From positions 6,140,501-6,204,500 of the forward strand of contig CM034135.1 of assembly GCA_019914995.1 (NCBI GenBank): 64,000 nucleotides of DNA, read 5' to 3'. This document shows, piece after piece, positions 49,731 to 61,375 of the stretch. The notes below the pieces were generated by a model. That model was not told the origin of the DNA. It saw only the letters and a list, made by a program, of their open reading frames with translations, and made no database searches. The stretch is from Acanthochlamys bracteata. Lineage: Eukaryota > Streptophyta > Magnoliopsida > Pandanales > Velloziaceae. Every line of letters begins with the position of its first letter. The first letter of the stretch is position 1. The position numbers were made by a program, and so were the translations under genes.

Positions 49731-51029
49731 GGGTCTGTTTAGATATAAGAAAAATATATAAGAATAAGTTTAAATAAGAGTAGATTATTCAGGTGGAGAC
49801 GAAAGTAAGAGTAATAATTTATTTCGTCTTATTTTGATATATTAATAAGAGTAATAAAGAGTAAATAATATATCTTATTTGGTAATAAAGAGTAAATAAG
49901 AGTAATTTTTATAAAATATTTGAAATATTCTTTTATGTTTTTTGGTTAAGTAACGCTGATATTTAGATTTGGGGATGCTTAGCTATAAAAGTTGTGAAGA
50001 AAATAAATAAAACTATAGTAGAATTCTATTTGTGTTTTGCCACTTTGATTTAGTTAGGTAATATCAATATAATACAAAAAATTTAGTAGAAAAGATGGAT
50101 ATTTTTAATTTTCTGTTCTAAATACAAATAAAAACTGAAATTTTTTTTTCCAGTTGCCTAAGTAACTGGAACATTATATTTTCTACTAAAACAAATGGAA
50201 TTTTTTAGCTGCCTAAGTAATTAGGTGGATACATCATAATTCCAATGTTCTGTTCTAATAACTGGAACAATTCAAAAATATTATAAATTAATAAATCAAC
50301 TAGAACAACTACATAATCAAAACATTGCTAAATACATCAGTGGATATATCAATAACAATACTACATATACAAAGAAAGTGAAGATTCAAAATTCGAATGT
50401 CATTTGAAGTAGTTCTCAATATCTTGAATGGCACCATCTTAAGCTTGCAACTGCACCAAAGAAAATTAAGATTCACTTTTGATAAGAAGTAGATGACCAC
50501 ATGAAGAAGATGACAAATTGTAGAAGAGGTATGATAATATTTTCTAGACTGCATTGCTAACTTCCTCAGCAGTGCTGTAGGTCACAAATATGCAATGGGA
50601 TGCACTCAAAAAATTTGTTTTTTGCTACTAATACATATATATTAAAGATAAAACACTCTCTAAACAATGTGTCTTCTAACTCTGAATCATAACAGATTTG
50701 ATAATATGTTCAACAAAGATAGCTAAGAAAGCCAAATATGGTAGTACCAAATTGTATTCATGGTGCTCATCATAGTTAAAATAATGAGCAACCAGCCTAT
50801 ATTTAACTTTAGATAATCAACAACTAGTCCAACCTAGACTTGTTTGTACACCAAAGATCAAAAGAAAACATGTGGTAGTCTTGCAACTTTAATGGCACTA
50901 ACAAGTAGATGTGTGCTGCAACATCACTGAATGGCAAAGTGTATATTAACCTGATAGCACAAGAGTGTCCAATTAAGTAAATAGAACTCAATTCCGAACT
51001 GTTTTAACAAACAAGAAAGCCAAGCAAGT

Positions 51030-53537
51030 TGTAATAACTATAACTTTGTGGGCTGCAGGAAGCTATTGTAAGAAATAGTGGCCCTAACATGCAATCTCTC
51101 TTGTTTTTATTTTTTTTCCTTTCTTCTTCCTTTCTTCCTCACTGTTTTGCCCTAACCCATCAGCCGCCATTGCTCCGGCTCCTCTCCGGCGTGAAATCAA
51201 CCCCTTTCCTGCGATATTCACTTCATTTCATCTTCTCAAGCCATCCTCCTTCTCATTTCCGGTAGTCCTTATCAATTCCGGCGAGCTACGCCGTGCGGGA
51301 CAAATTTTTAAAATTTGTCCAGCCATTTTGCCGGCGTTCCGGCAAAGGTAAGTAGATAGAAACGTTCCCCTTAACTTGCTAAGTCCTTTCCCTCATTTAT
51401 TTGCGTTGATTTTCAGCTCCGTTAGTTGATTTCGTGTGAGTTCGCTGCCGGACGTTATTTCGTCGATTCCGGTCGCCGGCGACAAAATTGAAGCTCGTCG
51501 TCTATTTCATTGGATTTTACTAGCAGTGTTGGTCATTTTTACTGCTTTGAACGCACCTTGCCGGAACCCTGGCTCGCCGGAATCCAGCGAACTTTCCGGT
51601 GACTTGGTTAGGTGAGTTAAAAAATACTTACTTCGCGTATTTATAGTTATTGTTAGATGAATTATTAATTCGTTTCGATTTAGAAAATCGTTGGATTGAA
51701 AATACGCGACTTGTTGCCAATTCAAGTTGTTTTAGCATTCGATCGTCTCACCTCGTCGGTAAGGTTCTTGGATTCGTTAGTTAGTACTTATTGTGTAGTG
51801 GATTAGGAATTTGAATAAATCGTTGAACGAATGAAATTGTAGAATGGTTCACCGTATGCTATTAAACCTTGGACTCAAACTTAGTTAGATATTTATTACA
51901 AATATTTGATTTAGCTTTCATTAGTGTGCTTATTATTGAATATGCCCGTATGCACGTTAGGTGATACGAGTGACTTGAATTCGGACGGTGAGGCTTAGAG
52001 TTGACAGTTGATATAAATACTTGCTTGGACTACATGTGAGGGTTACCGTGTCACCTTTTTCCTAAATTAACGTTAGGCTTTCGGCACAGGTAGCATTCAC
52101 TTTAGAAATTCTAGCGTACTTTGCCATTTTCGTTATATATTATGATTTATCCTTCATGCTACATATGCCTATACATGATTAGATTTATTTCACATCATGT
52201 TTATAGTTAGTACTAGCATGTTTGCATATTGTAGACTATGTGGCATAATTATGAGAATATACTATATACATGTCAATATTTTCCTTTCATATGTGCATAA
52301 CTATAATCACAATAGCATTGAAGGCATTGGACATAGCATGTTCATTGAGTGAAAACTTATTATGTTGCATCTACTTGTTAGGAACTGCATTGGTATGAGA
52401 CAATGCAGAACCTAACAGGTACTGTCATAACCTATTATATTATGTATATTTGAATGATATATTAATAAGGTGGGTCTCAGGAAATACTGGGCACTGAAAT
52501 ATATGAATAGCCGATGGGTCCCAAGATATACTGGGCATCGAGTTATAAGTTATGGATTACCGGTGGGTCCTAGGATATACTGGGCACCGAGCTGTGATGA
52601 TATTGTTTGCCGGTGGGTCCTAAAATATACTGGGCACTGAGCTTGTATGTGGTTTGATATATATATATAAATATTACGTATGTATGCTTGTATGATATAC
52701 CCGATAGCGTGATGTGAGTTGGAGATGTGATCTCACTTGATCGCCTATTTTGTATGATTGTTACACTTGATGCATCCGCATATTTCATTATATATATTTG
52801 CTTGCATGGGTGCACTATATATATGTATATATATTATAGCCTTGAGGGTGTCGCACAATATTGTTTCATATTATCGTATATCCCTTCTAAGAACTGAGTC
52901 GGTATGGGACGATTCAGGACTTAGTAGAACATGATCTGATTTATCGTTGCATCTGCTTCATGTAGATAGTACTATAATGCCTACTTAATGCATTATCTAA
53001 ATTGGGCATTCTGCTGTTTTACCTCACTGAGACTGGGTTCACCCTCTTTTCTCTTCTTTGGCCTCCCCCAGATAGGTCAGAAACTAGCGGCCGCTGATTA
53101 GACTCGATATTGCTAGATCGAGAGCGTACGGAGGGTACTTCATAAAACTTTTGGCATGTAGTTAGCTCTGTAATCCTCGAAAGACATTGACTTTTCTTGT
53201 ACTTTATTGTATGTGGTATTGCGATGGTATTTATTTTGGATTGTAATAGGTGTTACAGCTACCGGTAGCCACTAGTGGTATTTTGTTTGTGAAAAATGAT
53301 TTTTATGCTGTTCGTTTTTTTCTTATTTTGGATTTTTGATGATAAGTATAATTATTATTACTTGTACAGGTTCTCCCTATTAAATTTTTAGGTAAGATTA
53401 TGTCGAAATTTTTTGAATATTGGCAAGTTAGTTTTATTGAGTTTTGGGTCAGGCTTACTGGATTAGGCCGAGTTTGGGCCCTTGTCTAGACTCAGTTTAG
53501 TCCAGTGCCGATCAGAGTCTAATTTTGGGTCTTGACA
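51030..53537. mobile_element. Solo LTR, 2508 bp, with 5-bp target duplication
   Basis: It begins TGTAATAACTATAAC and ends GGGTCTTGACA (TG...CA). CAAGT lies directly outside both ends (51025-51029 and 53538-53542). No internal retroelement domains, primer site or polypurine tract are associated, so it is a solo LTR left by recombination. The length suggests a Ty3/gypsy family. A leader-like stretch at 51120-51350 (Pro/Arg-rich, ending GCAAAGGTAAGTAG) resembles a transcribed region with a donor site. Confidence 0.88.
52469..52645. repeat. Tandem repeat inside the solo LTR, 44-50 bp units
   Basis: Four units start at 52469, 52513, 52562 and 52612. Each contains TGGGTC, then ATACTGGGCA, then a (T/C)GA motif. 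A second pair, AACTGCATTGGTATGAGACA (about 52382) and AACTGAGTCGGTATGGGACG (about 52892), is duplicated around it. Confidence 0.85.
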
Positions 53538-53614
53538 CAAGTACTACTCAAAAATATTTAAATGCTATTTGTCAAAAGAGGAGACTTGAACCAGTTAGTA
53601 GAAAGTTTACTTAC

Positions 53615-54598
53615 CAACATTTGAAGTGAGCCTCAAAGATCTTAAGAGCACATTCTTTATTGACAACCAGTCTTTGTTGCCCATAGATATCCGCTACGTC
53701 CATTTCAGCTAGTAAGAGATTAATAGTTTTATTTAATGGTCTATGCATCCTGAAAAAACAAAACGTCTTTAGTAACTAGTATAGTAAAAATAAATAAATA
53801 TTTTGACATTAAAATACAGTGAGCTTTGCCAAATGGTTGTTTCAAAAATTACCCTAAACATTAGACTACTCCACCTTTATTATCATGTCAAAAGATCATG
53901 GAGGCATATATTGTGTCAGAAAATAAGATAAGAAAAACAAATAATCCAAAGAAATGTTCATACGCCCATAGCCATATAATTCATCCATCACTAATAATTA
54001 ATAGCATTTACATTCTCTTTCATTCTTTCGCATGACTTTATTGTAAGAGTTTCGTCAAAGAACTTGTTTGACAACACCACAGTAAGATTTATTGCTTATA
54101 TTCTTAGTAACATAATGCGCAATAATGGCATAAGGACTTATATTTTATAGGTATATCATCAATTAATTTAATTACTCTTCAGAAAACTTAGCAATGAAAT
54201 TAACTAACTACAAGCAAAATAATCTACCTATCAATCCTTACTACGGGTACAATCACTCCTAACAGCAAGAGTACTCAATTTTTCATTCAAAATTGGCATG
54301 ATTAGAGGAATTTAGAAGAAGTTAGAACAATTAGTTACTCAATTACAACCAAAACGACAAACTAAGCAAAGACAGAAAGTACTTGATGATATTCTCCACA
54401 ACTAAGGTTAATCTAAATTAGAAATTCCACGAAATTCAAGAAATCACACAATTTTAGAAATTGAAATCAACGAAATCAATTCGAAATCGAAGAAGGAATT
54501 GAAAAGAGCGGCGAAAACGAAATCGAACGAAGTTCCATAATGTACCTTGATCGAAGGCGGCGAGGAGCAACGAGTAGGAAAGAGTTGAATGACTCCAT
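53615..54598 (-). CDS. Short spliced ORF of unknown function in element B
   Basis: Exon 54546-54598 starts with ATG and ends at a GTACATT donor. Exon 53615-53749 follows a TTTTTTCAG acceptor and ends at a GTAAGT donor. The splice keeps frame and yields 62 open codons: MESFNSFLLVAPRRLRSR, then MHRPLNKTINLLL, AEMDVADIYGQQRLVVN and KECALKIFEAHFKC. The 3' continuation would lie beyond the solo LTR insertion and was not found. I do not recognise the family. It may be an accessory ORF of the element or a captured host fragment. Confidence 0.35.
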
Positions 54599-55206
54599 CG
54601 AGAAGAAATCGGTGAAAGTGTGTAAATTCAATGAACTAATGTGGGCAAGATAAAAACTTCAAAAATCTACAATAGTAAGATTACTCTTCACTTGGTTATA
54701 CCCTATATTAGGGTGTAACGAATTACTCCCTAATTGAGATTAATAGAAAGTAAAATTCTCCTCATTTATCTTATAAATTTATTGTCAAATATGAGCAATA
54801 GAGAGTAATTAATTCACTTACTTCTAATTACTCTTCATTACTCTCAATTCAAATGAAGTGTAATAATAATCTCACTTCTTTTACTCTTCTTTATTACTTT
54901 TCTAGTCAAACAGATCCTAAAATACCTTGTAGTGTTTATAAATAGCTTATTTGGACAAATAAGCACATCCAAACAATGCTCTTACTCTAGTACTATGGTC
55001 AACTTTCTCCAAAACCAACCTTATGCTTTTTGCCTATTTGATGCTGCAAAGATGCCACTATACGAGAACGGAATTACTTTCGGAACAAAATCTTCAATAT
55101 CACGTGAAAAATACAATTATTAAGATTTTATGCATTATTAATAGAGCTTTAGTGCATATAGTTGACTACGCCGTACAAAGTCAAAAGAGTTCAAAGTAAC
55201 CATGGT

Positions 55207-55470
55207 TGAGTTAGGCGCTATTTGGTATTGCTTTTTATTCACTTTTCATTCTTATTATTTTTATTTTACATTTTTTAATAAATTTTCTATAATATTTTAT
55301 AGTATTTTTTAAAATTTTAGAAAATATTAAAAAATTCTACGTCATAAAATCTTATTATTACTTATTATTTATATTTTTTTAAAGTAAAAAATAATTCATT
55401 TTTTAAAAAATACTCAAAATATTTTTTATTTTAAAAAAACTTTTTTCTAAAAGCAATTCCTAATATGTCC
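55207..55470. mobile_element. AT-rich MITE-like element
   Basis: The left end TTAGGCGCTATTTGGTATTGCTTTT faces a right end that reads backwards AGGACATATTAGGAATTGCTTTT. The interior is AT-only with TTTTTTAAAATTTTAGAAAAT in the middle. Boundaries are approximate. Confidence 0.5.
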
Positions 55471-55889
55471 TGGCGATAATTACTGCGTCCATTGCTATAA
55501 AAGCACTCCACCCTCTTTCATTCGTAATATCAAACCAAAGTAGTGTGGTTTATTATATATCATTTTCTTTTTAATGTTCTTATTTTGTAGAGATTAGATC
55601 TTGATGTGAAACTAATTGCATGTTTATCGAAAATTATGCTACATTTTTTGAAGTATAACTAAAGCTCGAACTATCACCGTGGACTTCTTTCAATATCAAA
55701 CACATGTATTTGTTCATATTTCAATCGTTTATTCTCGATGGTTGATAGGATCATCATGAGCTACCGATCGAAGCTTTACTTAAAACACTTAATAGTTTTT
55801 GACTATTAAGTAGTTAGCTCGTCTCCGCGCTACATCTCAATTAATTAACACAATCTCATCATCGTTTTGTAGATATACCGATGAGGTTA
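55471..55889. other. Intergenic DNA, no gene seen
   Basis: Nothing recognised between the two MITE-like elements. Confidence 0.4.
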
Positions 55890-56130
55890 AGGCCGCGTTT
55901 AGAATTGTTTATAGAAGCGTTTCAAAAAATTTCTTTTTTATTTTACTTTTTTAATAAATTTTTGATAATATTTTATAAAATTTATTTAAAAATTAAAAAA
56001 TATAAAAAAATTTTATACAGTAAATTATTATTATTATTATTAAGTAAAAATATAAAGCTCATTTCGAAATAGAATAAATATACTTTTTTATTTTTAAAAA
56101 ATATTTTCAAATGTCCATAAAAATTTATGA
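55890..56130. mobile_element. AT-rich MITE-like element
   Basis: Opens AAGGCCGCGTTTAGAATTG and closes in ATTTTCAAATGTCC-type sequence with the same AT-rich centre as its neighbour. The inverted match of the ends is weak. Confidence 0.35.
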
Positions 56131-56462
56131 TCGTCAGAATTAGTATTGGTAGGCTTTACAATTTATTGTGCCGAACTAAACCTAGCAGCACAAGGTATTA
56201 GCTTTACCGCTGTCCAAGCCTACAAAAGAAAGCAGCCTAACTCGTTTTTGTTGGCCAATTCATTTCATTGGCGTCTTTCTTCTTGTAGTCCTACTTCTAG
56301 GGATTAAAGATTAGTCCATCCTAGGTTGCATATTTTAACAGAAAAACAATTTAACGGCTCACGTTGAATCATCACGAGGTGTGGGACCCGGAGAAATTAT
56401 CCTTGCGACCAGTTAAGATAAGCGTCCACGACACCACTAGCCCCACCTGCGACAACGACTCG

Positions 56463-56468
56463 CACGTG
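56463..56468. promoter_or_regulatory. G-box CACGTG
   Basis: Palindromic bHLH/bZIP site about 500 bp upstream of the MFDWND start codon. Confidence 0.45.
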
Positions 56469-56694
56469 AATCTTCTCGATATCTCGCTCGCTAACCTAAC
56501 CCGAGCATAGAACCGGCTCATGTTCAAGAAAATCAAATTGAACCGGTCATAGACCAGACCAGGTACTGGTAGCCAATGAGAACGCAGGAAATGATCGAGC
56601 TTTCTCCGCCACACTTAAAGATGCGCGTAGACCGACGTGGCTCGACCGATCTCCATTACTTCCAAGTGGACAAGAAGCGCCACTAACAAAACAA

Positions 56695-56700
56695 CACGTG
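56695..56700. promoter_or_regulatory. G-box CACGTG
   Basis: Second copy, about 270 bp upstream of the same start and close to the probable transcription start. Two G-boxes suit light, clock or stress control. Confidence 0.5.
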
Positions 56701-56914
56701 TAATGGGTTATTTGCGGACCAGCTGCCTCGTTCCTTTTCGGTGCAGAGAGAGGGTTAAGAGAGTGTTTCTGGAGAATTCTGTTCTGAATTGCTACTGCCG
56801 CGAGGAGTGATTTTTTTTAATTTTAGATTGGAGAGAAGTGTTTTTGTTGAAGATTCTATTTGTTTTTGAAAGCATCTGACCAGAAGATCTGGCTGTTGGT
56901 AGAGAACGCCGGCG

Positions 56915-56974
56915 ATGTTAGCGTCTGCTCTTTATCAGATCCTGCGTGGTTATAGCTGCTTCGAGAATGTTTGA
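56915..56974 (+). CDS. Upstream ORF overlapping the main start codon
   Basis: ATG GAxx-type frame of 19 codons (MLASALYQILRGYSCFENV) ending at TGA 56972-56974. The main ATG at 56967-56969 lies inside it in another frame. A ribosome translating it would terminate just past the main ATG, so it should lower translation of the main frame. Whether the peptide is conserved is unknown. Confidence 0.5.
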   Translation: MLASALYQILRGYSCFENV

Positions 56975-56993
56975 TTGGAACGATCCTGACCAG
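56967..56993 (+). CDS. First coding exon of a gene continuing downstream (LNK2-like?)
   Basis: ATG opens nine codons, MFDWNDPDQ, closed by a CAG|GTGCGG donor at 56994. A GA-rich leader of 200 nt or more (from about 56745) precedes it. LNK2 proteins of the plant circadian clock begin MFDW followed by acidic residues and (E)LTNIIW. The start here agrees with that pattern, and G-boxes upstream suit it, but the next exon was not found before the copia insertion or the window end. Treat the product as tentative. The gene presumably continues past 64000 or is disrupted. Confidence 0.4.
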
Positions 56994-57969
56994 GTGCGGC
57001 TTCTTGTTAATTTCGTAGCTTCTTGATCTTGGATTTGTTGTTTCTTTTCTTTAATTTTATTAGAGATCTTATTATGTGATAAGTTGTCTTTTTCTTGATG
57101 GTTGCTCCCTCTCCTCTTTTGTTTTGGTACAGATCTGTGAAATCGATGTGATTAGTGAACTATATCTGTCTAAAATTTAGTTGTTGTCTGTTTTTTTTTC
57201 GATTTTCCACTCTCTGTTTCTCTTCGCTATCCTTTAAGATTTGTTGTGCAAGTTCGGTTTGTTCTTTTTTTCTTTTTTTCTTTGCTTGTTTTAGTAATAG
57301 TTTGTGAATTTTATAGAAGTTGGGTTTTACTGATAGTTGAATTGCCTTTATAGCAGCTATTGGTAGTTTTTCTGTTTTTCCTGGCATTGTCAGAAAAAGA
57401 TTTATTTTCTGTTTTCGTTTTGAAACTTTTGGAGTCAAATGTATACTTCTCAGGATGATAACGTTCTGTTTCTTGTCTAAGAAGTTAAGCTGAGATTGAG
57501 GAATGGGATTTAGGAGGCTTACTTAGAGTTAAGACTCCTTGAGTATTACAAGCTGAAAGAAGTGTGACCATCTGTGATGTTAATTCCAGTCAAAGAGTAA
57601 CCAAAGATATATATATTTCAGGGGTTTTGAAAGGACTTGCGAACCTATGAATTGCTTTTGAGTTTTGGTGTTGTCCACCTTTTTTTCTGTTTCTTGCCCG
57701 CTACTTTATTTTCTGTAGTTAAACATCAGCTGCTTAGGCCTAGAAGCAGATATAGTTCTTGTTGAGTTCTGGTGGTGGTTCTGTTCTTAGTAATGACATA
57801 AGCTGCACCTTCTGTAGAAACAGCAGTCTACCTATTCTGTTGGTTAAGCTTTAAAATGGCTTAAGAAGAACTTATTATTCTTAACAGTAGTTGGCTGAAG
57901 GGTAGGACTATGGCTGAGTTGAGGATTTGTGTGAAGAGAGTTGATAGAGAACATTCAGTTTGTATATGT
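56994..57969 (+). other. Probable first intron of the MFDWND gene
   Basis: T-rich, plant-intron-like sequence without an identifiable exon. It runs into the copia LTR at 57970. Confidence 0.4.
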
Positions 57970-58453
57970 TGACAGGGTAACGACACTTGTGGCAAATGTC
58001 TACGGATTAATCTAGCTCTCTTGGTGCAATCAAATAGATATTAACTACTTAAAAAATACTACGCACAAGTACAATCTTCTACTTTCTTAATAAAAGTAGA
58101 GTACAAAATTTATTTTTTGTACACACTACAGGATCATCTCATTTCTAGCTATAGGGTTAGAGGATACACGTACATCAAATCACAACAGTAAAGAGATATA
58201 GAAAGAATGAAATTGAGCCAAGAGGTGAAGGAATCTGTTGCGACGGTGGAGCAGGAGAAGAAAAAACTCTCTTTCTTTTTCACCTTTATTCTCTCCCTCT
58301 CTAATTCACTCTTTCTTCTCTTTTTCTCTCTTTGTGGCTGCTACTGGGCTCAAAACTCTCTCTCCTGTCCTTTTTTTTTTGTTGAATTGCATCTTAATGC
58401 CATCAAGATAGAAACTAAAATATTTAGGCCCTCATATAGGAGGGAAACCAACA
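57970..58453 (-). repeat. Copia 3' LTR
   Basis: Left-hand LTR of the minus-strand element, TGTTGG...CCTGTCA when read on the minus strand. An apparent plus-strand ORF here (58207-58482) is only LTR sequence. Confidence 0.75.
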
Positions 58454-59871
58454 AATTTCCCTTTCCGACTATGAGAGGATGATAAAGGCTTCACCTAAGT
58501 CCGTCTTTGCAATACATGTGGTATGCTTTTTCAAAGTTAGCATCTTGGTTAACATGTCGACACCATTCTTAATGGGGAAACTTTCTCATATAAGGTTTTC
58601 TTCTCAAGCACAGCATGAATCCAATGGTACCTCACATCGATGTGCTTGAATTTCAAGTGAAAGCTTAAATTCTTGTTTAGATAATGACACTTTGATTATC
58701 GTAAAGAACCACAGACTTGTCTTACTTGATGCTTAATTTATCTAAAAATTTTTGCATCCACAATATTTTTTTACAAGCTTCAGTAGTGGCTACGCACTCT
58801 ACCTCACTGGTGGGTAAAGCAACACAGTTTTGTTGCTTGAATTACCAATAGGTTGCTCTTTCGGTAAAATAAACAAGTAGCTAGAGGTTGACTTTTTAGA
58901 ATCAATATCATATGCCGTGTTTGTATATGTGGAGCTTTCAACTTTGGCTCACCATCTCTAAAATATATGCAAACTTTACAACATTCTAATGATATTTTTT
59001 TTTGAACTTGGAAAGAATCTACTAACACACAAATGACGTATCCTATGTTTGATTTTGTACACACGGTGTACCTTAAGTTGTCTATGGCCATAGGAAGTTT
59101 TCTTCATTCCTCCTTCACTTTATAACACGAAGGGTTATATTTAGAGTGTAGTTTGAAGTAGCCACCAAGAGGAGTTCCGACCGGCTTTGTCTTCTTAATA
59201 TTAAACATTTTAAGCACCCTCTCAATATAGGATTATTTGGGATGACCTTAACGTTTCATGATTTCAGTCACGCGAGATCTTTATGTCCAAGATTTGCTTT
59301 GCTGATTTCAAGTCTTTCATATAAAAAAAAAACTTATTAAGCTCTTGTTCAATTTGCCAATTTTGGTGGCGTCTTGCTCAATAATCAATATGTCATCGAT
59401 ATAAAGTAAGAGGATCACAAAATCATCATCATTAAATTTCTTCACATGAGTACAGTAGTCAGATATTGTTCTTACATTCCTATGATTTGCAATAAAAGAG
59501 TCTATTTTTTACTATTGACTTGGAGCTTGCTTCAAGCCATATAATTTTTCTTTTCAACTTGTAAATCATGTTCTCTTTGCTTTTGATTTTGAACTCTTCG
59601 GATTGCTTCATACAAATTGTTTTTTGTTAATCACCATGAAGGAAAACAGTCTTCACATCAATTTGCTCCACTTTCAAATTCATAGCTTCGGCGTATAACA
59701 ACCTGGACTCAAGACATCTTCACAACCAAAGAAATATTTCTTAAAGTCGATACTTTATTTTTGATAAAAATTCTTCACAACTGATCTTACCTTGTATTTG
59801 GTTGTGAACTTTGTTCTTCAATTTTCAATCGCAAGACCTACTTATTTTTGAATGCTTTTTACTTTTGGTAA

Positions 59872-61375
59872 GGGTGTGTTTTAAATGTCCGTAACTTAGT
59901 TACGTGAAAGTGAAAAAGTGGAAGTATAGTTTCTTGAAAAATGGGTTGGAAGTGGAGTTCAACTTTTGTGTTTCAATTGGTTTTTGAAGTGGGTTGAAAG
60001 TAGAGTTCACATTTTGTATTTCAATTACTTTTGAAAGTGAGGTAGAAGTCGAGTTTAGTTTTTGTATTTCAATTGTATTTGAAAGTAAACTAAATTAAGT
60101 TGAAGTGATATATAATATTTATAAATAAAAAATAAAAAAATAAATCTTGTTAATTATTTAATTAACAAAGAATTTAACCATACTTTATATATAAAATTTA
60201 ATAATTATATCATACTCAATTAATAGAATACTTATTTATTGTATAATAAACTTATTATAAAAATATACAATCTTTTAATAATAATAATGTAATTATAAAT
60301 TTATATTAATACTTATAACATAATATAATAAAATATAAAAATTAATATTATAATACTAAATATCACAAAATATATTAAATTTATATTATTATATAATACT
60401 TTATACTATAAAATATATTACATATGAATTATAATAATATGCCAACTACATGCCCACGTGATACAACATTCTACATTTTTTTCTTTCACCATTTTCTTTA
60501 TTCTTATTGACTCATTTAATTTTATATGTTATTGTTATTTGAGCTCTTATGAAGAACAACAAACTCAATAACAATCCTGACATGCTAGTGCTATCACTAT
60601 TGCAAGATCGAAGCTCTCACTCTCTCTCAACAATTTTTCTTCTTCTTCAATATCAATTCGAGTTGGCAACAAATAAATCAGAGAGAAATACTAATTGATG
60701 GGGTTAGAGGGAGGGAGTTCTACCGCTGCCTTATGTCGTCTGTTTGGCGACATTGCTACTATTGATGGAGTAGTTATCTTACATAAAGAAGAAAGGTCAT
60801 CTCGCCGGTCCATCAATGATCGTTTCGTTTCTAGGCAGCACTATCTCAATGGTTCTAAAGCCGTCCAAGTTTTGAGACCAACAAGTAGCAAACGTGAAAT
60901 CTACCGGCTTCGGCATCTCTGTCAACTACTTGTCGCTTTCAGTTAATTGTTTTCATCAGTTCCATTGACCTTTCTCACAAGATTTTTGCTAATGTCCGAC
61001 ACGATGATTTCCATCTTATTGGTCAAGAAACTCTTTAGACAACACAATCTTATTACATGTTTGAGCCTCAGCATAAGGACCTTCGTCACCGGATTGCTCC
61101 AAACTTCACCCGAGGCCTTTGTTCGTCGGAGAGTACTTAACTCCAGAAGCAAGGCAGAGGTACTTGACTCTGGAAGAAATTGAGAAGCGAAGCTTGTCGG
61201 AAAGGGGAAGAAATTGGGAGAGAGAAACTGCAACGAAGAGCCTTGCGGAGAGGGGAATGAGCGTGGAACTGGGAACTCGAGTTCCCAGTTCTAGTGTGCA
61301 AATAAAACATAAGAAGTCTGTGGAACTCTAATTCTGGCGGGAGAAAGTGGAGTTCCACAGACTTGAAACACGCCC
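59872..61375. mobile_element. 1.5-kb PIF/Harbinger-like element nested in the copia
   Basis: TAA flanks both sides (59869-59871 and 61376-61378). Inverted ends: GGGTGTGTTTTAAATG and, backwards, GGGCGTGTTTCAAGTC. The left 230 bp repeat the GGGTTGGAAGTGGAGTTCA words of the MITE family. The right 800 bp (60540-61370) is less AT-rich, with a start at 60698 (MGLEGGSSTAALCRLFGDIA...) running 82 codons. This may be captured host sequence; I do not recognise it. Confidence 0.75.
61266..61364. repeat. 26-bp perfect palindrome and 15-bp-arm hairpin
   Basis: 61266-61291 is its own reverse complement, centred on CTCGAG. Just downstream, 61314-61328 (AAGTCTGTGGAACTC) is inverted at 61350-61364 across a 21-nt loop. 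Both lie at the right end of the nested element. Confidence 0.95.

Larger units (their letters stand above)
49731..54917. mobile_element. Harbinger-like element B, split by a solo LTR
   Basis: Inverted termini: GGGTCTGTTTAGATATA and, from the right, GGATCTGTTTGACTAGA, with CTA and TAA just outside. The subterminal regions are rich in AGTAATAAAGAGTAAATAAG words. After subtracting the nested solo LTR and one target copy, the element is about 2.67 kb. It carries a two-exon minus-strand ORF (53615-54598) but no transposase that I recognise. Superfamily is inferred from TIR style and the TTA/TAA-type target seen at the related copy A. Confidence 0.6.

Noticed and set aside
56372..56614. 80-codon minus-strand ORF upstream of the MFDWND exon
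   Set aside because: No family signature, and it overlaps promoter-like sequence with a G-box; GC-richer DNA opens frames by chance here.
57160..57438. 92-codon Lys-rich minus-strand ORF
   Set aside because: Low-complexity antisense translation of a T-rich intron.
58207..58482. 91-codon ORF starting MKLSQEVKESVATVEQ
   Set aside because: It recurs at 63109-63393 in the paired copia LTR with frame differences, so it is LTR sequence and not a gene.
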